64,000 bases of DNA. Origin: Marsupella aquatica (taxonomy: Eukaryota; Marchantiophyta). Where the stretch lies: NCBI GenBank assembly GCA_973895155.1, contig OZ316893.1, forward strand, positions 7,626,001-7,690,000. Direction: 5' to 3'. The number at the start of each line of letters is the position of its first letter. Positions within the stretch are counted from its first letter, which is position 1. The notes beneath the pieces were generated by a model. That model worked only from the letters and a program-made list of their open reading frames with translations. It was not told the DNA's origin and ran no database searches. A program made the position numbers and the translations under genes. Positions 1 through 11,725 of the stretch are shown here, one piece after another.

Positions 1-216
1 GACATGAGTTCCACTTGTATTCCATTCTCTTGTGTTTGTGATGTGGCAGTGTGACTATGTTTGGATGTATGTGACAAGCGATGTATGTTGTGTAGCGATG
101 TGTATGCGCACGACAGCACATGTGAGACTACAAATCATATCCCCTGCATATGACACTGGTTACATGCTAGTAATGTAGCTAATAAAGCGCAATCAAAACT
201 TATTCCCTGAGCCTAG

Positions 217-480
217 TGTCTAGAGTGAAAACTCTGGACCCTGACTCTGATGAGAGCAGAACTGAAGTAAGGGTGAGGGTGAGTAGCATGGAACACCGTG
301 ACTCTAACTGAGCACAACAGAAAGCAAGGGTGAGGATGAATAGCGTGGAAGACCGTGACTCTAACTGAGCACAACAGAAAGTAAGGATGAGGGTGAATAG
401 CATGGAATCCACTCTAGACCGTGACTCAAACTGAGAGCACAACTGAAAGTAAGGGTGAGGGTGAATAGTATGGACTCCTT
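217..480. repeat. Minisatellite, about 4 copies of a 57-66 bp unit
   Basis: Four imperfect head-to-tail copies of a unit beginning GTGACTCTAACTGAGCACAA and ending in a GGTGAATAGCATGGA-type segment. Copies differ by substitutions and by a short insertion (CCACTCTAGA) near the third junction. The minus-strand reading frame through it is open only because the unit length is close to a multiple of three, so I do not call a protein. Confidence 0.85.
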
Positions 481-490
481 TTCTATGCAA

Positions 491-1395
491 GGTTTTTTTC
501 CCCTCCTCCTCGGCTCCTCTGTATTTTAGTTTAAAAAAAACTGGTATTAAAGCTAGTACAATTAATACAACTTGTCATCTCACCTTCCACCTACGATTTT
601 CGTAATTAATTAATCTGACTATTTCTTGTAGTGCGTCGTCTGTAGTGCTCTACAGTATGTGGATTGATGTTATTTTATTTGCAATCGAAGTTCTGACATT
701 AAACTCGTCCCTCCTGAAGTGCACCATGACGAGCAGAACAATTCGAATCCAATGTACCACACTCCAACCCCCACCCCAGGCCATGGTCGTGGCCTGCTAG
801 GACTGCCCGCTTCACCTTTTACTGTTCTATAGTGCTCCACAAGTAAAATCCACGTCTAACATGAAGGCAAAGGAATCTTGATGTATCAACTTTTTTTTTA
901 TAAGGTGGGCAAGTAGGTGGCTAGTGCCATTGGCTTGCCTAGGAGAGGTGGCGATCTCATGTTTCCGTGCCTCAGGAGGGGTGCCGACCTCTTGCCCACC
1001 CAAGGTATGGATATGGCAAGCAATCCATCCATCTATAAGGATTGCGTAGTGACAAGCCTAGGGTGTGTACCAGAGCTTTTGGCAAATTTGAACCAGAGCC
1101 TCTAAGATGAATAAGTGAGGATAACTAAGGCCATATAAGAGACACCATAACTAAATCTCACAGCAATGTTAGCCTTGTGAATGTAAATTAATATTGTGTA
1201 ATGGAATTGAACCCCTCCATGCCCTCAAATACACCACAGTTAACTCTCTCCAAGTGAATGCTCTTGGGAAGGCGGATGCACCATACCAGGTGTTGCATTC
1301 CTTGATAAGTGCACCCTCTCTAAAAAGTGACTTATCAATTAAGCGCACTTGATTTAGATTACTTTGAAAAATTTACAGCCCCTCAGGAGGTGCTG
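491..1395. other. Intergenic, no gene seen
   Basis: AT-rich sequence with short homopolymer runs and only short chance reading frames on both strands. No recognisable protein motif, RNA gene or repeat was found. Confidence 0.5.
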
Positions 1396-1521
1396 CTGAT
1401 GAAGTATATTTTTGTGATAGGACACTTGCAAACAAGCCCAACACTAGCTTGGGAGGGACTGATGAAGTATATTTTTGTGATAGGACACTGGCAAACAAGC
1501 CCAGCACTGGCTTGGGAGGGA
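1396..1521. repeat. 63-bp tandem duplication
   Basis: Two nearly identical copies of a 63-bp unit that begins CTGATGAAGTATATTTTTGT. The second copy starts at 1459. They differ at a handful of positions (for example ACTTGC versus ACTGGC), so the duplication is fairly recent. The unit is a multiple of three, which creates open frames on both strands that should not be taken as genes. Confidence 0.9.
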
Positions 1522-2532
1522 CTGGCGAGCCTACCTTGACTACAGTAGATACTTCTGTCACCTCGGAATTTGGCGAATCCCTTTGTTAACAGAGACCTAC
1601 CTAATCCCAAGGCAGATTTGGCGAATTTTCGCCAATAAAAAAAACGCTGATCCGCATCCACAGACAAGGAGATGCTACAAAATACGAGTGCAATCAGATA
1701 ATCATCGTTTGGGTCCCAACAACTTACTTACGTCCGGCCACAGTGCTGACATTAATGGAGGTCAGAGCTCAAAAAAGGCAGCTTTTTCTGCTTTCGTAAA
1801 CTTCATTTGACGTCGGTCTGAAATACCACAACTCCGCCACATTTTCCTCGTGCTGATCCTGGGGACCATCCCGTTTTACTGTAGTCCCATACGCAGCCTG
1901 TCAGCTGGCTTCCTCCACTGCCGAAAGATATCATTCCTACTGTACTGTATGCTCTCGAGCACATGGGATTCTCCCCAGCATTGGAAGTCCAGTCTTGTGA
2001 ACGTCCATGGCCAAATTAATGGACCGCGAGGTTTGATCAATACGCTTGGATAGAACGATTGACTTCTAGCACCATTCTCGTGTGTTGTGGCTAGTTTCTC
2101 GACTGAAATTATGTTTCTGAAGTTTTCTGTTTCGCCTTGAATGGATGTTTTTGTTGTGGCAGTAAAAACCCAAGGTGCTAAGATGCCAGCCCAGCACATA
2201 GTATGGGACATTACTTTTTCAAGTTGCAGCGAGGTTTTGAGTCAATGTGGTGTTCTTTATTGTGCTCAACATTTTTCATTGAGATCAAGATTGTCATTTT
2301 ATTGTCATAGAGCTTCTTGTAAAAGACTTGACCACTCCCCCAAAACCGAGGAGATGCAGACGAGATGCCAAGAACCTAGAAAAATGAACATTCACAGAAC
2401 ACAGGTTATAGTTTAATTGAGGAAGATTGTTTCACATTGAAGATCTCGTCCGAAATCTGTACTCAAGTACTCTGTTGTTTTTATGAATTGACCCTTCGAC
2501 CAGTTGCCTTCTTCAACTCAGCTCTACTTGCA
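1522..2532. other. Intergenic, no gene seen
   Basis: No open frame here resembles a known protein, and no exon-like block with flanking splice signals could be matched to a family. An overlapping pair of opposite-strand frames near 1850-2210 looks like chance. Confidence 0.45.
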
Positions 2533-2707
2533 AATTCGGTGATTACCCTGACTTCTCATCTGTTCCATCTGATGCACGTGGTTCCTCTTGCACTCCTATA
2601 AACTTAGGTCTTCTGACTGCAATTCGGTGATTACACTGACTTCTCATCTGGTCCATCTGATGCACGAGGTTCCTCTTGCACTCCTATAAACTTAAGTCTT
2701 CTGACAT
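2533..2707. repeat. 88-bp tandem duplication
   Basis: Two copies of an 88-bp unit starting AATTCGGTGATTAC, the second at 2621. Substitutions are few (ACCCTG versus ACACTG, CACGTGG versus CACGAGG, TTAGG versus TTAAG). No coding meaning is apparent. Confidence 0.88.
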
Positions 2708-3891
2708 GATCTTGCATTTATGGTTTCTGCTTAAATCGGCAATCGTACCAAACCAATCTTTCGATCATGAGTTTTTGTCAGGAGGAACGGTCAAGACTCT
2801 TAGTACATTTAAACGAGCCAAGTTTCTACTTTGCTGAGAGATTCCTGTATTCCTTCTATGTTTTCTTCTCCCGGGGAGACAGTAACTGCTTTCAGACGAG
2901 TTTCATGATTTGGAATCCCGGATCTAGCCACACGTTGAAAGCCTTCTTAACCGTTTCACAGGGATCCGAGCTTTCAGTGCTGCTGGTCACTCGAGACGTC
3001 TCCATAAAACCAGTTGTCATGGAGCTGCATCAGTCCAATCATAATTTCCCATCATGATGCGGGTCTCGGACAGTGCGAAAAGCTTACAATTCTCAGACAA
3101 ATTCCATTGGTTTATAGAACCGTCCGTTCAGTTGATGACCTTTCGTGTCCGTCTGTTATAAACAATAATACAAGGCTGGGCTCGTATATGATGGCAATCA
3201 CAAAAGTCGGTAAAGCTGATTTGACGATATTAGTCGTTTATAAATCAAGTTCAGGTAAAACCTTGGCTAGTCCAGTAAGGATGTTCTTTCCGTCTCAAAT
3301 CTGCATAAACACATCCCAAGCTTAAATTTTTAGGTTATTCAGCAGTTCCAATAATGCACATATATGACTGGAACAGGGACGTGCAATCACGGCCCACTGG
3401 ATTTCAAGTGTTTGGTAATGATAATGGAGAATCGTTCTCTGGTCCGTGAGGGAAAGGTCCGTTTTACGTCTATACTTTCGTTCTTTCCTGTTTAATCTTC
3501 TTGAAATGTGGAACCTTAATGGAGCACAAGTGGCCATGGACTGGCGCACCCGGCAACGAAAGGCCCCGAAGCGATGACTGTGCAGAATGATGGCTAAAAC
3601 AGACACCAAACTTTCAGCTTCTCACTGTTACTCTCCCAGGTTTGTAACGATCTTAGCCACGGGCACGACAAACGTATCTGTCATGGGCATCGACCTGACC
3701 AAACATGGATTATCATCTAATGTCAAGACACGGACAAACTCCTCAGATAGCCGATCAATGCTGACGAAACAATGGACAAAGGAAAAGAAAGAGGACCCCT
3801 CGTCTCCTCCATAGTTGCAACGACATACTCCAGAAGTACAGTAGATCCTAGGAACTCCGACCAACAGCCAATCTATCTAAGTTGAGACAGC
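2708..3891. other. Intergenic, no gene seen
   Basis: Several reading frames of 75-103 codons occur on both strands and overlap one another, none with recognisable domains. I see no supported gene. Confidence 0.45.
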
Positions 3892-4060
3892 GGCCATCTC
3901 GAGCAACGACAACAACATCAGCAGCAGCAGCCGAGGACGATCGTAAATGAAACAGTGGCCATCTCCAGCAACGACAACAACATCAGCAGCAGCCGAGGAC
4001 GATCACAAATGCAATAGTGGCCATCTCCAGCAACGACAACAACATCAGCAGCAGCAGCGG
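3892..4060. repeat. Three-copy 62-65 bp tandem repeat with CAG tract
   Basis: Each copy starts GGCCATCTC(G/C)AGCAACGACA and runs through CATCAGCAGCAG and CCGAGGACGATC. Copies start at 3892, 3957 and about 4019. The period drops from 65 to 62 because copy 2 has one CAG triplet fewer, so slippage within the CAG run is directly visible. Copy 3 diverges after the CAG tract. Confidence 0.88.
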
Positions 4061-4170
4061 CTGCAAGGAATGAAAGTAGTGGAGTAGCGGCCCCTGGAAC
4101 AGTCGAACAGAGCTCTGCTCTTGTTGGCCGAATGCAAGGTCTCGTCGTTCGGCTGACTGTCTTGCTACTG

Positions 4171-4203
4171 CCCTAAACCCTGAACCCTAGCCCTAGCCCT
4201 AGC
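4171..4203. repeat. Interstitial telomere-like tract
   Basis: CCCTAAACCCTGAACCCTAG followed by CCCTAG repeats. One perfect plant telomere unit (CCCTAAA, the complement of TTTAGGG) is followed by degenerate CCCTGAA and CCCTAG units. The tract is short, so it is more likely an interstitial remnant or promoter-type telo-box cluster than a chromosome end. Confidence 0.6.
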
Positions 4204-6227
4204 GCGGCGCATTCTGCCGATTTCCTCTCATGGGGGGTGTTTAGGCCTTTATTAGGTTTCACTTATTATAAGGGGCTATCGGGGCTTTATATGCTTTATT
4301 GGGTTGTACTTCTCTCAAGGGGCTATGGGGGACTTTACGAGGACTACAGTAGGAATGAGTTTTTATTTTTCTGTGTGTATGAGATGTAATCTTAACCATC
4401 CAAATGTGGGGTTAGCCAAACTGCACTATACATGAACTTACAAGCAAAATCTGGCAAAATCTGGCAAAATCTTTGTGTGTAGGAATAGGTCTTGTGGGGG
4501 AGGGGGGTGACTAGGTTCATAAACCCATGCAAATTTTTTCTTTGCATGTCTATACATGATTACGAGACATTACCCTCGGATGAGGCAATGGAACCTCCTT
4601 GCCAGCATGGCCTGGGGATTCTCAAATTTGAATGGGAAATACTACAAGGTGCAAATGACAGATGAAACTTTTGCAATGTAAAAATGTGTGATAGAAATGC
4701 ACTAGGGCTTTACACACTGAGGAACTCATCCTTGGGCATAATGGGCTGTAACTCCCTCGGGTTGGGGATTATATCCCATCACCCCCTCTTGGAAATGGGT
4801 CACCCTATACTAATCATGTGTCTAGAATGTGAGAGCAAGTTGACTGATCTAAAATGGGCAGCTTTCAAACATTCAGGAGACAAGGTTATAAACATTTAGC
4901 TTGGGAAAAGTTATCCAGCTATAAATTTCCAGGCACAAGATTAATGAGAGTAGTGGCATGGAGTAGAAATGGTTACCCACTGTTAACCTTTGTTCTGTAC
5001 AAAGTTACAATCCTATTCACCTGCAGTTAAGTGGGCCCCACTTTTGCTGATGTGGCCTTGCTTTAGTGCACCATGGAACCCCACAGATATTCAGAAAACC
5101 AGATGTAGCACGCTTTGGTGGGCGGCTTCCAGATGTATTTTGGCGCTTCAGCTGTGCTCCAGGTCCTCCCACTGGCCAGAAGTGTCTGAGGCAGGGGCTG
5201 GACAGGCAGGGCCCATTACACGGAGCTTAAAGTTTGACATCCAGATTTCAGCATTTAAGTGTCCTCTACCCTAAGTGCAGCACTCCTCTCCAACAGTCAA
5301 GAGGGTTGGGTCTTGTTGTTTGCTCCCACCCCAAGCCGCTTGACCCTCTCCTGGTTTGCTGCCTAAACCCACTCCCCCATCCCCCTTGGCGCCGAGGGTG
5401 GAAAGGGTGTTGAGATTGAGTTGAGGCAGTTATGATAGTCTGATGATGACTGGCCGGATGTTAACCATTGGATCATTCTAAGCTAACCATAGTTAGTACC
5501 AAATGAGAGACTAAGATCCCAAAACTCATCAACTTTTCACAATCCTAAACTATAATACACTGTTGCGCCTTTTTTTTTTCCCGTGGTCGTCATTCAAAAA
5601 TGCAGGGCCAAGAAAAAAGGTAATCAATAGACACAAGGGATAAAACCAAAAAAGAATTAAATATAGAGTGGACCAAAAGTATAGTAATTTTTTCGCACAA
5701 AAGGGAATCAAATGGTGGACACAAAAGACAAAAATGAAACTAACTCAATTGTATGCACGAGTATCAAGGAGAAACTTGACTGTACCATCATAGATACACA
5801 AGGAAACAATCTTGAGTGCACTATAAGTCACTATAATACCATTTACTCTAGAAATGGTACATTTACAAACTCAAGAAAAAATGGGAACAAATCTTAGCCC
5901 TTAGTTGAAAATTTGTTTTTTTGCAACCTCCCGATCCATCCATACCCCTATTAATCTCAATTACCTCTGCCCAAGCTACCCAAGCTACCCCTAGCCTACC
6001 CCCAAACTTGACAAAGATAATAAATTTATTGAATATTAATTAACAACTAATTATTAAAATTGAGTTTTAAAGAATTGGATATTAGCCTTAAAATTTTGGT
6101 GAAACTTGAGTATAAATAAAATGTATAAAATATTAATTTCTTAAAAAAATAATTTAAACAATTTTTTTGTAACATTCGGTTGTGCTTGGACTCTAGTATG
6201 CTATAGTGACCATTATCTTGCGTCTCC
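4204..6227. other. Intergenic, no gene seen
   Basis: Becomes AT-rich after about 5.5 kb. It includes a short exact triplication of CAAAATCTGG around 4445-4470 and poly-T and poly-A runs. No coding block was recognised. Confidence 0.45.
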
Positions 6228-6325
6228 AATTTGTATGTGCAAATGCATGAGTTGTTGAACACCACCACAACAAGTCTCTAATTTGTATGTGCAAATGCAT
6301 GAGTTGTTGAACACCACCACAACAA
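6228..6325. repeat. 52-bp direct duplication
   Basis: AATTTGTATGTGCAAATGCA through the CACCACCACAACAA segment appears at 6228-6273 and again, essentially unchanged, at 6280-6325. It lies immediately upstream of the long minisatellite and may belong to the same mobile unit. Confidence 0.9.
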
Positions 6326-7230
6326 CTCTACCTTGCCTTGACATCTCTCATCTCGCCTCACATTTACATCTTTATCTCACCAAGACAAATTTTTTCTCAC
6401 CCTCAACATCTTTTAGGTCCTTGATTTTCTTTCTTTCCTCCATATATTTTCTCATCTGACTCGACATCTTTTAGGTCCTTGATTTTTGTTTCTCTCTTCC
6501 ATATATTTTATCATTTGACTCGACATCTTTTCCTCACCTCCACATCTTTTCTCACATCGACATCTTATCTTTTTCTCACCTTACCATCTCGCTTACCATC
6601 TTTCTCTCACCACAACATCTTCCCCCCCCCCGTCTTTCCCTCACCCTCAACATCTTTTCTCTTCTCAACATTTTTTCCTCATCTTTACATGTTTTTCTCA
6701 CCTCGCCATGTTTTCTCTCCTTGACATCTTTTTTCACCTTGACTTCTTTGCCTCACCTCAACATCTCTTTTTCTCATTGAGTTGACATTTGTTTTCACCT
6801 CGACATCTGACCTTTTCCTCACTTTCACATTTTTATCTCACCACAACATCTTTCCCTCATCTCCACATATTTTTCTCACATTGCCATCTTTTCTCTCCTT
6901 GACATATTTTTTGCCCCACTTCTTTTTCTCAGCTCGACATCTCTTTTTCTCATCAACATCTTTGTTCACCTCGACATCTTCTCCTTGCCTCGACATCTTT
7001 TTCTCACCTCGACATCTTTCCTCTCCCTTGACATCTTTTTCTCACTTCAACTACTTTTTCTCACCACACCATCTTTTGTGCAACTTTTGTCTTAACGATA
7101 TTGTTTTTACTTAACGACAGCTTTTCTCTTAACAACTTCTTGGGTGTCACAACGTCTTTTTTATTAACGACATCTTGGGTGACACAACATCTTTTATTTT
7201 CTTAACGACATCTTGGGTGACACGACATCT
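6326..7230 (+). repeat. Long TC-rich minisatellite (about 18-bp and about 35-bp units)
   Basis: About 0.9 kb of degenerate repeats. The first 700 bp iterate a roughly 18-bp unit of the form TTTTTCTCACCTCGACATC. The last 150 bp iterate a longer unit of the form CTTAACGACATCTTGGGTGA followed by CACGACATCTTTT. It ends directly at a Helitron-like 3' terminus. Two other loci carry the same repeat types in opposite orientation. Open frames across it are low complexity and not genes. Confidence 0.85.
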
Positions 7231-7259
7231 TTTGTGCAACACACAGGTATTGAGCTAGT
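7231..7259 (+). mobile_element. Helitron-like 3' terminus, copy A
   Basis: The minisatellite ends in TTTGTGCAACACACAGGTAT then TGAGCTAG followed by T. The same block occurs on the minus strand at 56147-56172 as GTGCAACGCACGGGTATTGA then GCTAG and T. Known Helitron 3' ends have a short hairpin about 10-12 nt before a CTRR tetranucleotide inserted before T. The GTGC-AAC-GCAC hairpin (decayed here to GTGC-AAC-ACAC), the 10-nt spacer and CTAG fit. No Rep/helicase gene is nearby, so this would be a non-autonomous copy. The 5' end is not located. Confidence 0.45.
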
Positions 7260-8137
7260 AAGATACAATAAAATGTCCTCACTGCCAGCATTGAGCAGTG
7301 ATTCAAAGTTGCATGAAAACTTGTTGGGTTCATTGTTTAGCCCTCCAAAACTTTTGATCCTTCCATTGAGTGATAGTGGGACAATGAGAGTTTTAGTGGC
7401 ATGCTAAGTGTACTTGAAAGGCGACTAAGAGTTGCATAAAATGTTTTTCAGCACTATTCAGTGCTAGGAAACGTTTGATCCCTCTTTTGAGTGACAGTGG
7501 GAGGAGCGAGAAACCGAGCAATTTATATCCCCATTTCAATCACTTTAAATTTACACTTCTTTAAGATTCGAGTTAGTTTTTTTGTGTCACTGTTCACCAA
7601 AGCTGCATGAATTCTGCTTCACTTGATTGAAAGGTTGTTTATCTTAGAAATTCCTACACTCAATCTGTGGTAGAAATTTGTTATTAGTCGGCCCATATTG
7701 ATATATGTGTGCCTGAAGCAAGGCATAAATACATATATTTTCAAGTTTGTCCTAACACCATGAATTCCATTGTAATCTGCTGTACATCGTTTCGCCTAAA
7801 TGTGGAGATCATGTTGATGTCGGGAGGAGTGCCTGCGCAACAGGTTCACCAGTTAATAGATACAGAAGATTGGAGATTGCTGCAATCAAGAAAGTTGAGC
7901 ATGATGTCATGAACTAAAACCCAAGACCGACGTCACATTTGATGTCCAGGAAAAAGCGGAATCAACACTACTGCTTGATCCAACAGTTCAAACACATGCT
8001 GGAAATAATAAAGTTGAAGCAATGATGCCAGTAAACAAAACCAAAGAACAGCGACAGATTTTATGGCAAAGACAAGCGGAATCAGCATAGTTGTCAGCAT
8101 TGTTTCCTTGATTCAATAATTCAAACACATATGCTTA
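7260..8137. other. Intergenic, imperfect direct repeat
   Basis: No gene. Two diverged blocks (about 7917-7997 and about 8035-8117) share AAACC..GCGGAATCA..TTGAT..A(A/C)..TTCAAACACAT in the same order, suggesting an old duplication with a period near 118 bp. Nothing else is recognised. Confidence 0.4.
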
Positions 8138-8226
8138 CCGATTACACAGCCTGACTTAGAAGCTCCAATGTTTGTCCTTACTAAACCAGGATGAAGACTG
8201 TTTACTGTAACATTATCAACACCTTA
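8138..8226 (-). pseudogene. Short-chain dehydrogenase/reductase exon fragment
   Basis: Read on the minus strand, an 88-nt block encodes VDNVTVNSLHPGLVRTNI followed by about 10 residues. The VNSLHPGLVRTNI stretch is characteristic of the SDR family (retinol dehydrogenase/TIC32-type), where this loop follows the catalytic Y-x3-K region. The block has AG before it and GGTAAGC after it, so it may have been an exon. I could not find the nucleotide-binding TGxxxGIG, the NNAG or the YxxSK exons on either side, and the frame upstream has a stop. I read it as a relic. An intact gene with unrecognised diverged exons is the alternative. Confidence 0.42.
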
Positions 8227-11200
8227 ATTTTGCTCCCAATAATGAGCACCGCCTTAGTAAAGTTTGAATGGAACAATGAAATGGCCTCAGTTGACTAGAG
8301 CGCTCACTCACATGAAATTTAGCGAGTTTTGTGAATTTTGGTTCAACCGAGGTTTGTATGAAACAGGTTTTGAACCCACGGAACTAGTCAAATGGAGAGA
8401 TTATGGATCCATACAATGCTAATAATGCTTTAAAGAGTTTGAAATAGCCATTACCTGGAGACGCTTTGCAAGCTCCTTTGTGTGTAGAATCTGTGCTAGC
8501 TTTGATCCACAAAAGTTTTTCGAAACGCTCAATGAAGTTCTGCACGACAGAAATTTTCCTCAATGCTTCTTCCAACAGGATTTTTCCTGCACTGCAATGT
8601 TTTGCTAATCTCAGAATCTGGCACGGTGATAAAAACTCAACGATGGCTCCTGGAAGAAGTTATAACTTGATGTATACTCCGTCCTGCTGCCTTCAAGCTG
8701 GTGCTTCGCTGAATGATTTCGAACACTCTGAACTTAGATCTAGTAAAATTCTTATAACATGCAATTTCATGCTCTTTCAGGACGAGATGGAGCCAACAGC
8801 ACCTCAGTCAATCAGCATTTAAAATCAAAATCTAGAAAGCACCGTTATTACTATGGAAACTATGACCCCACCAAACTCATTTTCAGCGCTGTGACGCAGA
8901 AAGTATGTTTCGATATACAATAGTTGAAAACAAATTTTGAAAACGGTATGCATAGTGAAGAATTCGCCCTTGCACTTCCTTAACTTCGGTTTTAGTGAGT
9001 CGATGACTTTCATCGAATTTAATGCCCTCGTCGTAAGAAACTGCGTGATACGACACATTGACAATACTCCCCTCAACACCAAATTCTGTGGCTCTCTTTC
9101 AATTTATCCAGCAGCAGATGCGTCAGAAGGAAATGGCCTACACTTGGCACAAGTGCAAGACAAAGTGTCTGATTGTCCATGCAGAGGGGCCACCATCTCA
9201 TATCACCATGTTGCCTTTCCAGCTTTCGTGACCTCTCAAACAGTCCAGATGATTAAAACGGTAAGCTCCGAAGTACCTCTGGAAACAGATTCACTCACAG
9301 GGTACTAGCTGCGTTGCAAAAGTCGAGGAGGAGCCCCCTCAATCTTCAGTTTCTCCTCCAGCTCAGAGCATGAACTACACAAGCTGAAATACCTCGAGTA
9401 ATCATTACTTTCACGAAGCGTCGCGAGTCACCACTCAATCTACAACGGAGACGATCATGTTCTGTCTCCAGGAAACATATAACAGTCAAAATTCCACCTT
9501 GTAGTTTAAATCACAAACTGGGCTCTTTGTGTACGTATGACCAGATTCAACATTCTTGATCAGGCCTAAGTCATCTGCTTCCTTCGCCTGCTAATTAGAA
9601 TCTCTTCAATAATCTGCTATGATCATTGTGGATTTCGTTCCAACTGTCTCAGGCCAGTGGACGTTGGTTAACTTGATGCGGAATAATACTCTTCCGTCCC
9701 ATTTCCATCCCGCAACCCGGGGTTCGCATGCGTTAGCTGGTTGCGATATGTGGCACTCAGATACAGTAATCTGGCCAAATTGTAACCAGCTCTCGATGCA
9801 ACAAGGCTCAGAAATAGGATAATCGGCGGTGATATATATTTACACTCACCGTTCGAGGCACAAAGAAATAAAATAAGATTGTCTATTCCCAATCAATGTG
9901 CTGTAACCCTTCTTCCCCAGCAAAGTAGATTACAATACATCTCAAAGTGGAGTTTCCAACAAAGTCCTTGTTCAGCCATAACTTCGTATTTACTTCGTTT
10001 TTCTTGACTGGGCCACTACGGAAGTGTTTCATCCGTTTGTTCCGCCTATTCCCCCAACAGAGTATATTTTCATCATTTGCAATACAACATCGACAAACTT
10101 TGAAAGACACAAAAGTGGTCACGGAAAGTATCTGCCTCTGAGAGAGAAACACTTGGCACTAAATCGAGGCAGAGGAAGACGACCATCTGTAGCTCGTCAT
10201 GCCGTGCCCACTTCACCAAAAGCACGCAGAGGAAATTTCATGTAATAATCATTCACTCAATTGTCTTGCACGTCTGCAGTCAGGTTCCTCGTTAGTTGTA
10301 AATGGAGCACCTGTATCACGTATCGTGAGTTTACTCGCTTCAATGCGTTCCGTCAGTTTCTCGGCCGTCTTGTTCTTCCGCATCTGCTCCACTAATTAAC
10401 CTCCTAACTGTGACTGTAGAGTACACATTGTGAATTAAGCTAGTCGGCACCTCTGTTCTGCTCCTCCCACTTCACGAAAGCTTCACTCTGAAGCTGCTAG
10501 AGCCGATTTTACAGTGAGGACATCTGAAATCCACTGACAATTTCAGCTGATGAGACTCGTTATGGATGAACTGTCGACCCCAAGACACGAAGGAGCGGGA
10601 GGGTAAAGGAAAAGAACCAGCGAAATCAATGTCTCGCAACAGCCAACAGCACACCTGCTGGATCTGCTGTCCTGATCTGGGAAACTGTCAGCTAAGTCCA
10701 GCTGGGTAATCCTGTCCTGGAAGGCAACGATTGTACTAGGTCCCATCAAGCAAATACCTCGTAGCGATTGTACTCAACTATGTTGTCGTTCCATTTGAAA
10801 CCCATGGAGCTCTGTAAGGTCTCATCCAGAGCAGGACTGTGATTAGCATATAGGGCCCCATACCTTTGAAGTTGAACTCTAAACAGGATGGGATATTAAC
10901 CATACTGAATGGGTAGCCGTGAAGAAGTTCACCTTTTCTCGAGGCCCCTCCTAGACTGCCATTTCATGGTGCTCTGTTCTCCGTATTTCTGTTGAGAATG
11001 AACTTACCTTTGAGCTGAATCTGGCAAACGAGAACATAATTGAGCAAAGTTTGAATTGTACGTAGTATGTGCGGAGTCCTTACTTCATCGAATTTGATTT
11101 TAAACGCCACGGGCCACCACAAGAGGTATATGTGGGGCAGAAAATACAAGTAGTACAGATCGAGAGAGGACGAATACATTGTCCAACCATTTCTGTCCAA

Positions 11201-11536
11201 ATTTGCATTTCTGATATCAACTATACTGTAATGGATCGGTTCCACGTCTTTTCTCTGGCAAAGCTTTCGTACCCTCTTGTACTTTCTGTCCATTGCCCCT
11301 GTTTCGGGGATTTCATAATTCTTGCATTCATTATTTTTTAAATTGCTGATGTTTCCTGGTCAAAGTTGACAAAATGATCACAGAAGTACGTCATCAGGGT
11401 TTTTCTTTACACATTCCCAGATTTGGCTGGAGTAGTTTCTGAACAACATCTTCGTGTCGTCGATAGAAAAGAGATGAATATGATATTTACAAATTATCCT
11501 ATTCTGTCCAACCCTAGTTTAACAAACTTGACTGTC
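8227..11536. other. Intergenic, no gene seen
   Basis: About 3.3 kb with scattered frames of 60-123 codons on both strands (for example plus 8937-9308 and minus 10964-11293). None shows a domain, signal peptide or repeat I recognise. If the SDR fragment at 8138-8226 belongs to a real gene, its 5' exons would lie here on the minus strand. Confidence 0.4.
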
Positions 11537-11725
11537 TTCACAACCTCTGAGGCCTGTGATCTGCAAAGCATTTCCAATTTTCGCTGTTGTGCAAAATTTC
11601 TGGTAATATGGACCACCTGTCGGCTTTACTCACAATCTCTGATGCCTATGATCTGCAAAACATTCTCAACTGTCGCTGTTGTGCAAAGTTTCAGGGTCCT
11701 AGCTAGGGACCACCTGTCGGTTTTG
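11537..11725. repeat. About 92-bp tandem duplication
   Basis: Two diverged copies share CTCACAA(C/T)CTCTGA, GATCTGCAAA, CGCTGTTGTGCAAA and GACCACCTGTCGG in order. The second starts near 11629. Divergence is visibly higher than in the 63- and 88-bp duplications, so it is older. Confidence 0.8.

Noticed and set aside
6479-7114. Ser/Phe/Thr-rich open frames in 6.4-7.2 kb
   Set aside because: They simply translate the TC-rich minisatellite. The frames change with unit-length variation.
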